Shown: one piece after another, positions 27,803 to 37,390 of the stretch
How positions within the stretch are numbered: position 1 is the stretch's first letter
Layout: each line of letters begins with the position of its first letter
Source of the DNA: Bacillus sp. ISL-55
GTDB taxonomy: Bacteria; Bacillota; Bacilli; Bacillales; Cytobacillaceae
Assembly: GCF_018613155.1 (NCBI RefSeq)
Contig: NZ_JAGGQU010000013.1
Location: 62,001 to 126,000, forward strand
Reading direction: 5' to 3'
Length of the DNA: 64,000 nt
The notes under the pieces: model-generated
Told to the model about the DNA's origin: nothing
The model's input: only the letters and a program-made list of their open reading frames with translations
The model's database searches: none
Made by a program: the position numbers and the translations under genes

Positions 27803-29521
27803 TTAATCTTCCATTGTAGATAGGTCGCCGGTTGGGAGATCAAGTTCCCAGGCCTTCAATACTCGGCGCATAATTTTACCGCTTCGTGTCTTCGGCAGCT
27901 TATCGCGGAATTCAATTTCACGTGGAGCAGCATGTGCAGCAAGGCCTCTTTTAACAAATTGGCGGATTTCTTCGATTAATTCGTCAGACTGCTCATAACC
28001 GTCACGCAATGCGATGAATGCCTTGATGATTTCGCCTCGGACTGGGTCTGGCTTGCCAATGACACCAGCTTCAGCAACTGCAGGGTGTTCAACCAGCTTG
28101 CTTTCAACTTCAAAAGGTCCGACACGCTCGCCTGAAGTCATGATAACATCATCAATACGTCCCTGGAACCAGAAGTAGCCATCTTCATCCATATATGCTG
28201 AGTCACCGGAAACGTACCAGTCACCTGGCATGAAGTAAGACTCATACTTTTGAGGGTTGTTCCAGATTGTATGCATCATCGATGGCCAGCCCTTTTGGAT
28301 TGCTAAGTTGCCCATTCTGTATGGCGGCAATTCGTTGCCCTGGTCATCAACAATCGCAGCCTTCACGCCTGGGATTGGTTTCCCCATTGATCCAGGCTTG
28401 ATTTCCATGCTTGGATAGTTACAGATTAATTGTGCACCCGTTTCTGTCATCCACCAGGTATCATGGATGCGCAGGTTGAACACTTTCATTCCCCATCTGA
28501 CTACCTCTGGATTCAGCGGCTCACCGACACTAAGGATATGACGCAGACAGCTAAGGTCGAACTTCTTCACTATCTCATCGCCCGCACCCATCAGCATCCT
28601 GAAAGCTGTAGGAGCACTATACCAGACAGTCACTCCGTATTCTTCAATCATCTTATACCATGTCTCAGGATTAAATCGCCCGCCAATGATGACATTTGAC
28701 GTCCCTGCAAGCCATGGGCCGAAAATTCCGTATGAAGTTCCTGTTACCCAGCCTGGATCCGCAGTGCACCAGTATACATCTTCTTCTTTAAGGTCAAGTA
28801 CCCATTTTGCCGTCTGATAATGCTGGATCATCGCATTATGTACATGGAGCACACCCTTAGGTTTTCCAGTGGAACCCGAAGTATAATGTAAAATCAGGCC
28901 ATCTGTACGTTCAACCCATTCGATATCAAGCTTTTTGCTGGCTTCAGCTAGCTTTTGCTTAAAGTCAACATACTTGTCGTTTTCCACGATATTGTCGCCA
29001 ACAAGTAGAATATGCTTCAAATCAGGAAGCTCATCAACAGGAACACGCTCAAGAAGCTCAGGTGTCGTCACCAATACCTTTGCTCCACTGTCCTCCAGTC
29101 TGTCACGGACAGCACCTTCCATGAATGCTTCAAATAATGGACCCACAATCGCGCCTAGCTTGACCGCCCCGAGAACAGCAAAATACAGTTCTGGAGAACG
29201 AGGCATGAAGATAAACACGCGGTCCCCTTTTTCCACATCAGCATAAGTTTTAAAGACATTCCCGGCTTTATTGGAAAGCTCCTTCATCTCTTTAAAAGTA
29301 TATTTTTCCTTGCGTACCCCATCCTGATAATATAGCGCAATTTTATTTTTCCTGAACCCTTCTGCATGGCGGTCGATTGCTTCATATGCCATATTGACCC
29401 TGCCTGTTTCAGACCAGGAAAACTCTTTCTCCGCTTCGCTCCAATCAAATTGGCCATGAAGCTCTTGATAATTTTTTAAGTTATGATCCCCTTGTGTAAC
29501 TGGTAGCGCTTCCACTTTCAT
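27803..29521 (-). CDS. acsA: Acetyl-CoA synthetase
   Basis: Activates acetate to acetyl-CoA via acetyl-AMP, allowing growth on acetate. The 572-residue protein has the B. subtilis AcsA length, with the P-loop Y-T-S-G-S-T-G-K-P-K-G near residue 240, S-G-D near 385 and the acetylatable catalytic lysine in R-S-G-K-I-M-R near 550. In B. subtilis AcuA acetylates that lysine and AcuC removes the group; both genes lie divergently next to it here. ATG 29521 has AAGGGGGATG upstream. Expression is likely CcpA-controlled, given a strong cre in the shared upstream region. Confidence 0.97.
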   Translation of the reverse strand: MKVEALPVTQGDHNLKNYQELHGQFDWSEAEKEFSWSETGRVNMAYEAIDRHAEGFRKNKIALYYQDGVRKEKYTFKEMKELSNKAGNVFKTYADVEKGDRVFIFMPRSPELYFAVLGAVKLGAIVGPLFEAFMEGAVRDRLEDSGAKVLVTTPELLERVPVDELPDLKHILLVGDNIVENDKYVDFKQKLAEASKKLDIEWVERTDGLILHYTSGSTGKPKGVLHVHNAMIQHYQTAKWVLDLKEEDVYWCTADPGWVTGTSYGIFGPWLAGTSNVIIGGRFNPETWYKMIEEYGVTVWYSAPTAFRMLMGAGDEIVKKFDLSCLRHILSVGEPLNPEVVRWGMKVFNLRIHDTWWMTETGAQLICNYPSMEIKPGSMGKPIPGVKAAIVDDQGNELPPYRMGNLAIQKGWPSMMHTIWNNPQKYESYFMPGDWYVSGDSAYMDEDGYFWFQGRIDDVIMTSGERVGPFEVESKLVEHPAVAEAGVIGKPDPVRGEIIKAFIALRDGYEQSDELIEEIRQFVKRGLAAHAAPREIEFRDKLPKTRSGKIMRRVLKAWELDLPTGDLSTMED

Positions 29522-29555
29522 GTATCCATCCCCCTTGGCTTTATATTTAAAATCC

Positions 29556-29584
29556 ATTATAGTATAAAATTTCGATTTTCTCAA
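29556..29584 (-). promoter_or_regulatory. Sigma-A promoter of acsA
   Basis: On the minus strand TTGAGA (29584-29579) and TATAAT (29561-29556) are separated by exactly 17 bp, giving a leader of about 30 nt. Confidence 0.75.
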
Positions 29585-29734
29585 TTTTTAAAATATTAGT
29601 AGAATATAAATTGTGATTTAAAATTTTCCATGGGTAAATAAGTATTCCTGATACATACCGTTTTAAGGCGGAGCATAACGAAATTTTTGTGAATTTTCCT
29701 TTCGAAAAAATTCATATTTAAATACAGAAAATTT

Positions 29735-29750
29735 TGTGAAAGCGCTTTTA
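29735..29750 (+). promoter_or_regulatory. CcpA cre site between acsA and acuA
   Basis: tgaaagcgctttta (29737-29750) agrees with the cre consensus at all but one position and has a perfect AAGCGCTT core. It lies 17 bp before the acuA -10 box, where it would overlap the -35 and block the acuABC promoter. It may also act on acsA from about 190 bp. Confidence 0.82.
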
Positions 29751-29766
29751 TCTGTTAGATTTTATG

Positions 29767-29772
29767 TATAAT
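29767..29772 (+). promoter_or_regulatory. Candidate -10 box of acuABC
   Basis: TATAAT at 29767-29772 lies 38 bp before the acuA start codon. The -35 is poor and is overlapped by the cre. Confidence 0.55.
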
Positions 29773-29809
29773 AGAATTATCGTTTGAATTGTTGACGGGT
29801 GGTGACTGA

Positions 29810-30442
29810 ATGGAACATAAAAAGACTTATAACGCAAAAGAATTGAAAACTCCTCATGGCCGTTTAATCATTGAAGGCCCGATTTCTCCTGAAAAACTTG
29901 CAAGCTATGAATTCCATGAAGACCTAGTGGCTTTCCGTCCCCCTGCCCAGCAGCACAAGGCATTGGTTGAGATTGCCGGTCTGCCGGAGGGACGTATTAT
30001 CGTAGCGCGCTCAGGCCATATGATTGTCGGTTATGTTACTTACCTTTATCCAGACCCGCTCGAAAGATGGTCAGAAGGAAAAATGGAAGATTTAATAGAA
30101 CTGGGTGCAATCGAGGTCATTCCTGAATTCCGCGGCAGCCGAGTCGGCAAGAATTTGCTGATGGTTTCCATGATGGATGACGCGATGGAAGATTATATCA
30201 TTATCACGACTGAATACTACTGGCATTGGGACTTAAAAGGAACCGGCTTGAATGTTTGGGAGTACCGCAAAGTCATGGAAAAAATGATGAATGCTGGCGG
30301 TCTAACCTGGTACGCGACAGATGATCCGGAAATCAGCTCCCATCCAGCAAACTGTTTGATGGCGCGAATCGGCAAAAGAATTCCACCCGAATCAATCCAG
30401 CAGTTTGACCAGCTGCGGTTCATGAACCGTTTTATGTATTGA
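29810..30442 (+). CDS. acuA: AcsA protein acetyltransferase AcuA
   Basis: GNAT-family enzyme that acetylates the catalytic lysine of AcsA and switches it off. The 210-residue protein contains E-V-I-P-E-F-R-G-S-R-V-G-K-N-L, the acetyl-CoA binding motif, near residue 105-120. ATG 29810 follows GGTGGTGA. It is the first gene of acuABC, with 31 bp to acuB. B. subtilis has the same arrangement divergent from acsA. Confidence 0.95.
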   Translation: MEHKKTYNAKELKTPHGRLIIEGPISPEKLASYEFHEDLVAFRPPAQQHKALVEIAGLPEGRIIVARSGHMIVGYVTYLYPDPLERWSEGKMEDLIELGAIEVIPEFRGSRVGKNLLMVSMMDDAMEDYIIITTEYYWHWDLKGTGLNVWEYRKVMEKMMNAGGLTWYATDDPEISSHPANCLMARIGKRIPPESIQQFDQLRFMNRFMY

Positions 30443-30473
30443 TGATACCTCATCATTCAAGGAGGAAGGAACC

Positions 30474-31121
30474 ATGATCGTCGAGGAAATTATGAAAAAG
30501 GAAGTAACGACACTTTTTCCTGAAAATACAATTGCGGATGCAATCGAGCTAATGGCGAATAAAAAGATTCGCCATATCCCAATAGTAAATAAGGACAACA
30601 GTGTGATCGGACTGGTGTCCGACAGGGACATCAAGGATGCCGCCCCTTCTGTGTTTCATAGGGATGAGCATAAGGGTGATCTCGAGAATCCAGTCAAATC
30701 GATTATGACGACTAATGTGATCACTGGGCACCCTCTAGATTTTGTCGAAGAAATTTCAGCCATTTTTTATGAACATAACATCAGCTGCCTTCCAATCATC
30801 AAGGATAAAAAGCTGGTAGGCATAGTCACTGAGACAGATCTTCTGCATACACTCGTTGAGCTTACTGGCGCACATCAGCCCGGCTCGCAAATTGAAGTGA
30901 AAGTACCAAACAAAGCAGGAATGCTATGTGAAATCGCTTCTGTCATCAGCATGCGGAAAGCGAATATCCAGAGTGTTCTCGTATACCCTGACCAAAAGGA
31001 TGAACGTTTTAAAATCCTCGTCGTAAGAATCCAGACGATGAATCCAATCGCTGTAATCGAGGACTTGAAAAAGGCCGGACATCATGTACTCTGGCCAAAC
31101 CTTCCGAGAGTTTCATCATGA
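30474..31121 (+). CDS. acuB: Acetoin/acetate utilization protein AcuB (CBS-ACT)
   Basis: Two CBS domains (residues about 1-60 and 70-135, with V-S-D-R-D-I-K and V-T-E-T-D-L-L) followed by an ACT domain (about 140-210, N-K-A-G-M-L-C-E-I-A). This points to a small-molecule sensor, but its exact role in acetate or acetoin metabolism is not settled. The start has AAGGAGGAAGG. The stop overlaps the acuC start by 4 bp (ATGA). Confidence 0.93.
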   Translation: MIVEEIMKKEVTTLFPENTIADAIELMANKKIRHIPIVNKDNSVIGLVSDRDIKDAAPSVFHRDEHKGDLENPVKSIMTTNVITGHPLDFVEEISAIFYEHNISCLPIIKDKKLVGIVTETDLLHTLVELTGAHQPGSQIEVKVPNKAGMLCEIASVISMRKANIQSVLVYPDQKDERFKILVVRIQTMNPIAVIEDLKKAGHHVLWPNLPRVSS

Positions 31122-32290
31122 GCGATCGCTCTGTATTCGTCTTTTCTGAAGAGCTGCTGAATTATCGTTTCAGCAGCCATCATCCTTTCAACCAGATGAG
31201 GTTGAAACTTACGCTGGATTTGCTGCGTAAAATTGGCGCAATCGATGAGGAACATATTGTTGCGCCTCGGATGGCAACGGATGAGGAACTTCACCTCGTT
31301 CATGACCCCAATTTTGTAAACGCTGTTAAGCTTGCTGGCCAGGGAAAGCTTAAGGGTGAATCCGCGGAAGGATATGGATTGGGAACGGAAGATACACCGA
31401 TTTTTGCAAATATGCATGAAGCGAGCTCTTTGCTTGTCGGAGGCACCCTGACAGCCGTGGATTATGTCATGACCGGCAAAGCCAACCACGCACTTCATCT
31501 GGGCGGCGGGCTGCATCACGGCTTCAGGGGAAAAGCGTCAGGCTTCTGTATTTACAATGACAGTTCTGTAGCAATCAAGTACCTTCAGGAAAAATACAAT
31601 GCCCGCGTACTCTATGTCGATACTGATGCCCACCATGGAGATGGTGTACAATGGTCATTTTACGATGATCCTAATGTATGCACTCTATCGATTCATGAAA
31701 CAGGACGTTATCTTTTCCCGGGTACAGGAAATGTGAATGAGCGCGGCCAGGGCAAAGGCTATGGGTATTCTTTCAATATCCCCGTCGACGCCTTCACAGA
31801 GGACGAATCGTGGTTAGATGCCTATAGGAGTGCCCTGAGGGAAGTTGCCGAGTTCTTTCAACCCGACGTGATTCTTACGCAAAATGGGGCAGATGCCCAT
31901 TATCTTGATCCATTGACCCATTTATCGTCTACGATGAAAATTTATCGGGAAATACCAAAGCTGGCCCATGAAGTGGCCCATAAATACTGCGACGGCAAAT
32001 GGATTGCTGTCGGGGGCGGAGGCTATGATATTTGGCGCGTCGTGCCGAGAGCCTGGTCACTGATCTGGCTTGAAATGATTGAAAACTCAAACTGTTATGG
32101 CAGCTTGCCGCAGGAGTGGATAGAAGACTGGAAGGATCAAGCACCTGTAGAATTGCCACAGGAGTGGGACGATCCTGAAGACTTATATCCGCCCATCCCG
32201 CGCAAACCGGAAATCACCGAAAAGAATGCCCAGACAGTGGAGAAAGCTCTGTATCCAATTCGATCAAATAAGAAATCTGAAACAGTGTAA
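31118..32290 (+). CDS. acuC: Acetoin utilization deacetylase AcuC
   Basis: Zinc-dependent histone-deacetylase family enzyme that removes the acetyl group from AcsA and reactivates it. The 390-residue protein has the H-L-G-G-G-L-H-H-G and D-T-D-A-H-H-G-D-G motifs near 128 and 170, and G-A-D-A-H near 255, which place the zinc ligands. ATG 31118 overlaps the acuB stop codon. It ends the operon, followed by a terminator. Confidence 0.95.
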   Translation: MSDRSVFVFSEELLNYRFSSHHPFNQMRLKLTLDLLRKIGAIDEEHIVAPRMATDEELHLVHDPNFVNAVKLAGQGKLKGESAEGYGLGTEDTPIFANMHEASSLLVGGTLTAVDYVMTGKANHALHLGGGLHHGFRGKASGFCIYNDSSVAIKYLQEKYNARVLYVDTDAHHGDGVQWSFYDDPNVCTLSIHETGRYLFPGTGNVNERGQGKGYGYSFNIPVDAFTEDESWLDAYRSALREVAEFFQPDVILTQNGADAHYLDPLTHLSSTMKIYREIPKLAHEVAHKYCDGKWIAVGGGGYDIWRVVPRAWSLIWLEMIENSNCYGSLPQEWIEDWKDQAPVELPQEWDDPEDLYPPIPRKPEITEKNAQTVEKALYPIRSNKKSETV

Positions 32291-32295
32291 GTTAG

Positions 32296-32328
32296 AAACC
32301 GGGAGATTCAATGGCCCGGTTTTTTTCG
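32296..32328 (+). terminator. Terminator of acuABC
   Basis: Stem aaccggg (32297-32303) with cccggtt (32315-32321) and a seven-T run. Confidence 0.85.
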
Positions 32329-32380
32329 TTAGGCAGGTTTATTTATTCTATATAAAACAAAATAAGCAGATTCCAATGAA

Positions 32381-32409
32381 AAGCCCCTTGCATCCGCTGC
32401 AAGGGGCTT
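32381..32409 (-). terminator. Terminator of ccpA
   Basis: Stem aagccccttgca (32381-32392) with tgcaaggggctt (32398-32409), 12 bp perfect; a short T tract follows on the minus strand. Confidence 0.85.
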
Positions 32410-32415
32410 CTCACA

Positions 32416-33414
32416 TTATTTTGTTGAATCTCTGTTCTCAATTCTGTGCGGCAGGACGACGATATTCTCATCTACATTTTCTTTATTCATATACTTCGTC
32501 AGTAAGCGCATCGCAACTGCCCCGATATCGTACAAAGGCTGGACAATCGTTGTAAGCTGTGGACGTACCATCAATGTCAATCTTGTATTGTCTGAAGCAA
32601 TTACCTCGAAATCTTCTGGAACGCTGTAGCCGCGGTCAAATGCACCATGGATTACGCCAAGTGCCATTTCGTCCGATCCGACCAGGATTGCTGTTGGCTT
32701 TTTATCAAGCTCAAGGATTCTTTCAATAGCCTCGAGGCCTGAATCATACGTATAATCCCCTTCAACTACAAGCTCTTCGTTGTATTGTATTCCGGCATCT
32801 TTTAATGCACGCTTATAGCCCTCAAGCTTTTTATCCTTGTTGATTGGCTCCTGCTGAGGCCCAATCACGAATGCGATCTCTTTATGGCCTTTTTCAATAA
32901 AAGTGGATACAGCATCAAAGGTTGCCTGTTCGTAGTCAATATTGACGGATGGGATTTCACCCGTTTCCTCGATTGATCCAGCCAAAACGATTGGTACAGG
33001 GGACTTCTTGAATTGTTCTACATGCTCAGCCTTGATATTGCCGCCCATGAAGACAATTCCATCAACTTGTTTGCCAAGCATTGTATTTAACAGATGCAGT
33101 TCTTTTTCAATATTTTGGTCTGAGTTGCTCAGGATAATATTGTATTTGTACATCGTGGCAATATCTTCAATTCCTCTTGCCAGCTCAGCAAAGAACGGGC
33201 TAGCGATATCGGGGATGATGACTCCGACAGTCGTCGTCTTTTTGCTTGCCAGTCCTCGGGCAACAGCATTCGGGCGGTATCCGAGACGGTCAATGACTTC
33301 CATGACTTTCTTCCTTGTAGCTGGCTTTACATTCGGGTTTCCATTGACAACACGTGAAACCGTTGCCATTGAAACGTTTGCTTCCCGTGCCACATCATAT
33401 ATTGTAATATTCAT
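32416..33414 (-). CDS. ccpA: Catabolite control protein A
   Basis: LacI-family master regulator of carbon catabolite control that binds cre with HPr-Ser-P. The 332-residue protein has the helix-turn-helix [16 protein letters not shown] near the N-terminus and a periplasmic-binding-like sensor domain. It likely acts on the two cre sites of this window. ATG 33414 follows AAGGAGTGA. It is followed at once by its terminator; the motPS genes that follow ccpA in B. subtilis are absent here. Confidence 0.97.
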   Translation of the reverse strand: MNITIYDVAREANVSMATVSRVVNGNPNVKPATRKKVMEVIDRLGYRPNAVARGLASKKTTTVGVIIPDIASPFFAELARGIEDIATMYKYNIILSNSDQNIEKELHLLNTMLGKQVDGIVFMGGNIKAEHVEQFKKSPVPIVLAGSIEETGEIPSVNIDYEQATFDAVSTFIEKGHKEIAFVIGPQQEPINKDKKLEGYKRALKDAGIQYNEELVVEGDYTYDSGLEAIERILELDKKPTAILVGSDEMALGVIHGAFDRGYSVPEDFEVIASDNTRLTLMVRPQLTTIVQPLYDIGAVAMRLLTKYMNKENVDENIVVLPHRIENRDSTK

Positions 33415-33639
33415 CTATTTCACTCCTTCAGGTAATAAACGGCGCTTTTCAGTTAGTTTACAGCAAAAATTGCCACAATAATCATTTTTTAAGTTTGTGA
33501 TTATATGTACAAGCTTAATTATGTTATTAATCATACGACATCCTTATCAATCCCGCAATCTGAACAGCTTAATTAATTTATTTTTATCACTAATTCTGTT
33601 AAATCACTTCTTTTTACGTTACCCTAAAATATTCAATAT

Positions 33640-33690
33640 GAAAAGCGCAAGCGCCTTGGTCTGCTCCGACAAGCGCTGGAGCTAGACACT
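33640..33690 (+). repeat. Partial copy of dispersed repeat family A
   Basis: A fragment gaaaagcgcaagcgccttgg, then ccgacaagcgctggagctagacac, is an internally deleted version of the repeat at 508. It sits in the 360 bp between ccpA and aroA, with no gene seen in the rest of that gap. Confidence 0.8.
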
Positions 33691-33730
33691 AATCTAAGTG
33701 GATAAGTTTATCTTTCTTATCCATTAAAAC

Positions 33731-33766
33731 CATAAAAAAAACCTTCCTAAAAAGAAAGGAAGGTTT
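33731..33766 (-). terminator. Terminator of aroA
   Basis: Stem aaccttcct (33740-33748) with aggaaggtt (33757-33765), followed on the minus strand by eight T. Confidence 0.88.
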
Positions 33767-33774
33767 CAAGAAAT

Positions 33775-34848
33775 TTATACTCTCACAAACGGAGTATTTT
33801 TTAATCCTTCTAAAAACTCGTCGAACTGCTTCAGATCCATCTGCTGGGCATTGTCGGATAAAGCTACCGCTGGATCTGGATGAACCTCTGCCATGACTCC
33901 ATCTGCCCCAATTGCAAGTGCAGCTTTGGCTGCAGGGAGCAAAAGGTCTCTCCTGCCTGTGGAGTGCGTGACGTCAACCATAACTGGAAGATGTGTTTCT
34001 TTTTTCAAAATTGGCACTGCAGAAATATCAAGTGTATTCCGTGTAGCCCTTTCGTACGTCCGGATTCCACGTTCACACAGAATGATCTGGCCGTTGCCCT
34101 GTGACATAATATATTCAGCCGCGTTGATGAACTCCTCAATTGTGGCGGAAATACCACGTTTTAGTAAAATAGGTTTGTTCACGGCTCCTGCTGCTTTTAG
34201 AAGCTCGAAGTTTTGCATGTTACGTGCGCCGATTTGGATCACATCAAGGTAATCGACAGCGACCTCGATATCGGCAGGTGTGACAATTTCACTAATGACA
34301 GCGAGATCATATTCATCTGCTACTCTTTTTAAAATCTTAAGTCCTTCTATACCCAGACCCTGGAAGTCATAAGGTGAAGTCCGCGGCTTGAAAGCTCCGC
34401 CGCGCAGCAGCTTGAACCCTTTCGCTTTAACGGCTTCAGCCACAGTCGCCACTTGTTCATATGATTCAACTGAACATGGTCCGAAAACAAAGTCCGGGGT
34501 ACCATCGCCGATTTTCAAGCCCTTAATATCAATGATTGTATCCTCAGGCTTCTTCTTCCTGGAAACGAGAAGAGCTTTACGGTGGTCATCTGATTGAAGC
34601 TCAAGGCCCGCCTTGAAAACTTCCTTGAAAATATGTTCTATTGTTGAATTCTCAAAAGGACCGTCATTTTTTTCCTTGATTAAATCAAGCATTTCTCTCT
34701 CGCGCACAGGGTCATAACGGTAGACACCCTGAGTTTCTTTTGCACGGCCAATTTCCTGGACGAGCAGGGCTCTCTCATTAATTAATGATAAAAGCTCTAA
34801 ATTCAATTCATCCACACGATTTCTAAGCTGGTCAAGATTTTTACTCAT
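33775..34848 (-). CDS. aroA: Bifunctional DAHP synthase / chorismate mutase
   Basis: First enzyme of the shikimate pathway (phosphoenolpyruvate and erythrose 4-phosphate to DAHP), fused to a chorismate mutase domain that acts as the feedback sensor. The 357-residue protein has the mutase domain in residues 1-90 (L-R-N-R-V-D-E-L-N near the N-terminus) and DAHP synthase from about 110, with [12 protein letters not shown] near 170 and V-D-V-T-H-S-T-G-R near 295. ATG 34848 has an AAAGGACGG site; the longer frame to 34926 is not supported. B. subtilis has it next to ccpA. The transcript appears to carry a 245-nt leader. Confidence 0.95.
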   Translation of the reverse strand: MSKNLDQLRNRVDELNLELLSLINERALLVQEIGRAKETQGVYRYDPVREREMLDLIKEKNDGPFENSTIEHIFKEVFKAGLELQSDDHRKALLVSRKKKPEDTIIDIKGLKIGDGTPDFVFGPCSVESYEQVATVAEAVKAKGFKLLRGGAFKPRTSPYDFQGLGIEGLKILKRVADEYDLAVISEIVTPADIEVAVDYLDVIQIGARNMQNFELLKAAGAVNKPILLKRGISATIEEFINAAEYIMSQGNGQIILCERGIRTYERATRNTLDISAVPILKKETHLPVMVDVTHSTGRRDLLLPAAKAALAIGADGVMAEVHPDPAVALSDNAQQMDLKQFDEFLEGLKNTPFVRV

Positions 34849-35099
34849 TTTCTGTCCCGTCCTTTCGGAATTCATTTTAGTCCTAACCCTAAGACTTTTC
34901 AAACAAGAGAAACCTGTTACTTTCACTGCACTCTGGAAATTCGATTAAATTTGTAGCACCTGAATTTCTGGTGAAGCAATTTTTCTGCGGCTCCGATCCT
35001 AAAGCATTGTCACTCCAAAGCCGATAATAGAATAGAAGCCAGATGTAATAAAATGCAGCAAATGTGCTATGAATCAAGCTGTATAATATGATAAAGGTA

Positions 35100-35128
35100 A
35101 TTATATCTGAAAAAATATTGATTGTCAC
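35100..35128 (-). promoter_or_regulatory. Candidate sigma-A promoter of aroA
   Basis: On the minus strand GTGACA (35128-35123) and TATAAT (35105-35100) are separated by 17 bp. It would start transcription near 35093, about 245 nt upstream of aroA. Confidence 0.7.
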
Positions 35129-35204
35129 GTAAAAATTCTTTAATAATTAAACGCTTTTAAGTGATAAAGCATCGTATGAGATCTTAAGTTAGAGGGTGCA
35201 TGAA

Positions 35205-37358
35205 TTGCATGTGAATAATAAACTGTTTGCGTTAGATATAGGAACCAGATCTGTGGTGGGAATCATCCTGGAAGAATCAGATGGACATTATGAAGCCGTC
35301 GACATCATTGTCCGTGAACACAAGGAAAGATCGATGCTGGATGGCCAAATCCATGATGTTTTGTCTGTATCAGAAATCATCACTGAAATTAAAGAGGCAA
35401 TGGAAGTTTCACATGGTCCCTTAACAAAGGTCTGTGTAGCTGCAGCTGGCCGGGCCCTGAAAACTGAACAATCAAAAGCTCTAGTCGATATTTCCGGCAA
35501 GCCGATGTTTTCAAAGCAGGATATCCTCCACCTTGAATTAAGTGCAGTCCAGCTGGCACAAGCTGCTGTTGCTGGTGAAAAACACAATGATCATCACTAT
35601 TATTGTGTCGGGTACTCAGTACTCTATTACCAGCTTGATGGAGAAGAAATAGGAAATCTTATTGACCAGCGGGGAAACGAAGCATCTGTAGAAATCATCG
35701 CGACCTTCCTGCCAAAAGTTGTCGTTGAATCACTGTTATCTGCCTTAGACCGGGCTGGTCTTGAAATGGACGCTCTTACTCTTGAACCAATTGCTGCCAT
35801 CAATGTGTTGATTCCTGCTTCTATGAGGAGACTGAATGTTGCTCTTGTTGATATAGGCGCAGGTACATCCGATATCGCGCTCACTGACTCAGGAACGGTA
35901 ATCGCCTATGGAATGGTCCCAGTAGCGGGGGATGAAATCACTGAAGCGGTTAGTGAAGAGTTTTTGCTGGACTTCCCTCTTGCTGAAAAAGCAAAGCGGG
36001 ACCTACTTGAAAATGAATCTATTTCAATCACAGACATACTTGGCTTTGAAACAGAGATCAGCAGGGATGAAGCTGTTGAACGTATCGCTCCTGCGGTCAG
36101 CCGTTTGGCAGATACAATCGGAGAGGAAATCCTGAGGCTCAATGGGAATAAATCCCCTAAAGCAGTGATGCTTGTTGGGGGCGGAAGCCTTACTCCTGAC
36201 CTGCCCAGGAGGCTTGCTGCCAAGTTGAACCTGCCTGAAAACAGGGTCGCCATCCGCGGACTTGATGCCATCAATTCCGTTTCATTTGCAGATCATATAA
36301 CGAAAGGCCCTGAACTGGTGACGCCAATCGGAATTGCCATTGCAGCGAAGCAATCTCCTGTCCAATATCATACCGTTCATGTGAACGGCCAGCCGGTGAG
36401 GCTGTTTGAGGTCAACAAACTGACGGTGGGAGATTGTCTGCTGGCTGCCGGGATTAAAATGAATAAGCTATACGGCAGGCCGGGGCTCGCCATGATTGTC
36501 AGCCTGAATGGCAAAAATGTGACCATACCCGGTAAGCATGGACAGCAACCCGTATTATTGAAAAATGGTTTAGCTTGCTCATTTGATGATCAGGTAGATG
36601 GAGGAGATAAATTAACTGTCCAAAAAGGCGAGGATGGGGTCAGGCCAGAGATGACACTTGGTGAGTTGATCGGTGAACTTCCTTCCAGGACCGTCATAAT
36701 CAACAGTAAAAGATATGAAGTAAGCGCAGGTTTAACCTGCAATAGCCTTCCAGCTTCGATGTCCCAACCAGTCGAAGACAGAGACGAGATCATTTTTGAA
36801 ATGGCCGACACTGTCGAAGACGTTCTGAAGGAACTTAAACTCGCAGAACTCCTTAATGATACTCGCCCATTTTTTATAAAGGTTGACGGTATAGAACACA
36901 AAATCACAGCGCTTACGGGAAGTATTTTTGTAAACGGCTTAGCATCAAAGTTGCAAAACAAAATAGACCATCTTGATGACATCCGTTTTGAAAAGGGAAC
37001 GGAACCTACACTTAGAAGATTGGCAGAAATACTGGGGATTCCTGTTACTGAATCATTGCCGATTTTTTTCAACGGGCAGCAAATTCAACTGGAACAGGAA
37101 TTGATTGAATTCACGCGAGGGGGCATTAAGCTTGGGTTGGACGAACGCATATATGACGGCGACCATCTATCCACAAAGCAAAAGGATGTCCAGCTGTTTA
37201 TCTTTCAGGACTTATTCAACTTTGCACAGATTGATATCCCTAAAGACAGCCGCGGGTTCACCCTATTGAGGAACGGAGAAAAAGCAGCGTTTGATGACCG
37301 TCTTGCACCTGGTGACGAGTTAAATATAATATTCGAAAGCCCAATAAGTTTAAAGTAA
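35205..37358 (+). CDS. FtsA-like actin-fold protein with repetitive C-terminus
   Basis: A 717-residue protein with an FtsA/PilM-type actin fold in the first 380 residues: phosphate 1 motif D-I-G-T-R-S-V near residue 9, an SHS2-like insert, phosphate 2 motif V-D-I-G-A-G-T-S-D near 205 and adenosine motif V-G-G-G-S near 325. About 320 residues follow that contain at least four copies of a small module ending in D-x-(I/L/V)-x-x-G-D-x-L (near 463, 588, 649 and 700). FtsA is a membrane tether of FtsZ, but this is not the ftsA of the dcw cluster. The function is unknown. The start is uncertain: GTG 35196, TTG 35205 or GTG 35211; I chose 35205 for its spacing from GAGGG. Confidence 0.85.
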   Translation: MHVNNKLFALDIGTRSVVGIILEESDGHYEAVDIIVREHKERSMLDGQIHDVLSVSEIITEIKEAMEVSHGPLTKVCVAAAGRALKTEQSKALVDISGKPMFSKQDILHLELSAVQLAQAAVAGEKHNDHHYYCVGYSVLYYQLDGEEIGNLIDQRGNEASVEIIATFLPKVVVESLLSALDRAGLEMDALTLEPIAAINVLIPASMRRLNVALVDIGAGTSDIALTDSGTVIAYGMVPVAGDEITEAVSEEFLLDFPLAEKAKRDLLENESISITDILGFETEISRDEAVERIAPAVSRLADTIGEEILRLNGNKSPKAVMLVGGGSLTPDLPRRLAAKLNLPENRVAIRGLDAINSVSFADHITKGPELVTPIGIAIAAKQSPVQYHTVHVNGQPVRLFEVNKLTVGDCLLAAGIKMNKLYGRPGLAMIVSLNGKNVTIPGKHGQQPVLLKNGLACSFDDQVDGGDKLTVQKGEDGVRPEMTLGELIGELPSRTVIINSKRYEVSAGLTCNSLPASMSQPVEDRDEIIFEMADTVEDVLKELKLAELLNDTRPFFIKVDGIEHKITALTGSIFVNGLASKLQNKIDHLDDIRFEKGTEPTLRRLAEILGIPVTESLPIFFNGQQIQLEQELIEFTRGGIKLGLDERIYDGDHLSTKQKDVQLFIFQDLFNFAQIDIPKDSRGFTLLRNGEKAAFDDRLAPGDELNIIFESPISLK

Positions 37359-37390
37359 AAAAAACATCCTGTGCGGATGTTTTTTTACTT
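37355..37390. terminator. Bidirectional terminator between the FtsA-like gene and ytxJ
   Basis: Stem aacatcc (37363-37369) with ggatgtt (37375-37381), with A-run and T-run on either side, so it serves both converging genes. Confidence 0.85.

Noticed and set aside
34889-35128. 79-residue frame upstream of aroA
   Set aside because: Its start lies at the -35 box of the predicted aroA promoter, it has no ribosome binding site and its composition is not protein-like.
35146-35160. cre-like sequence ttaaacgctttta before the FtsA-like gene
   Set aside because: It departs from the consensus at three positions, including the first TG.
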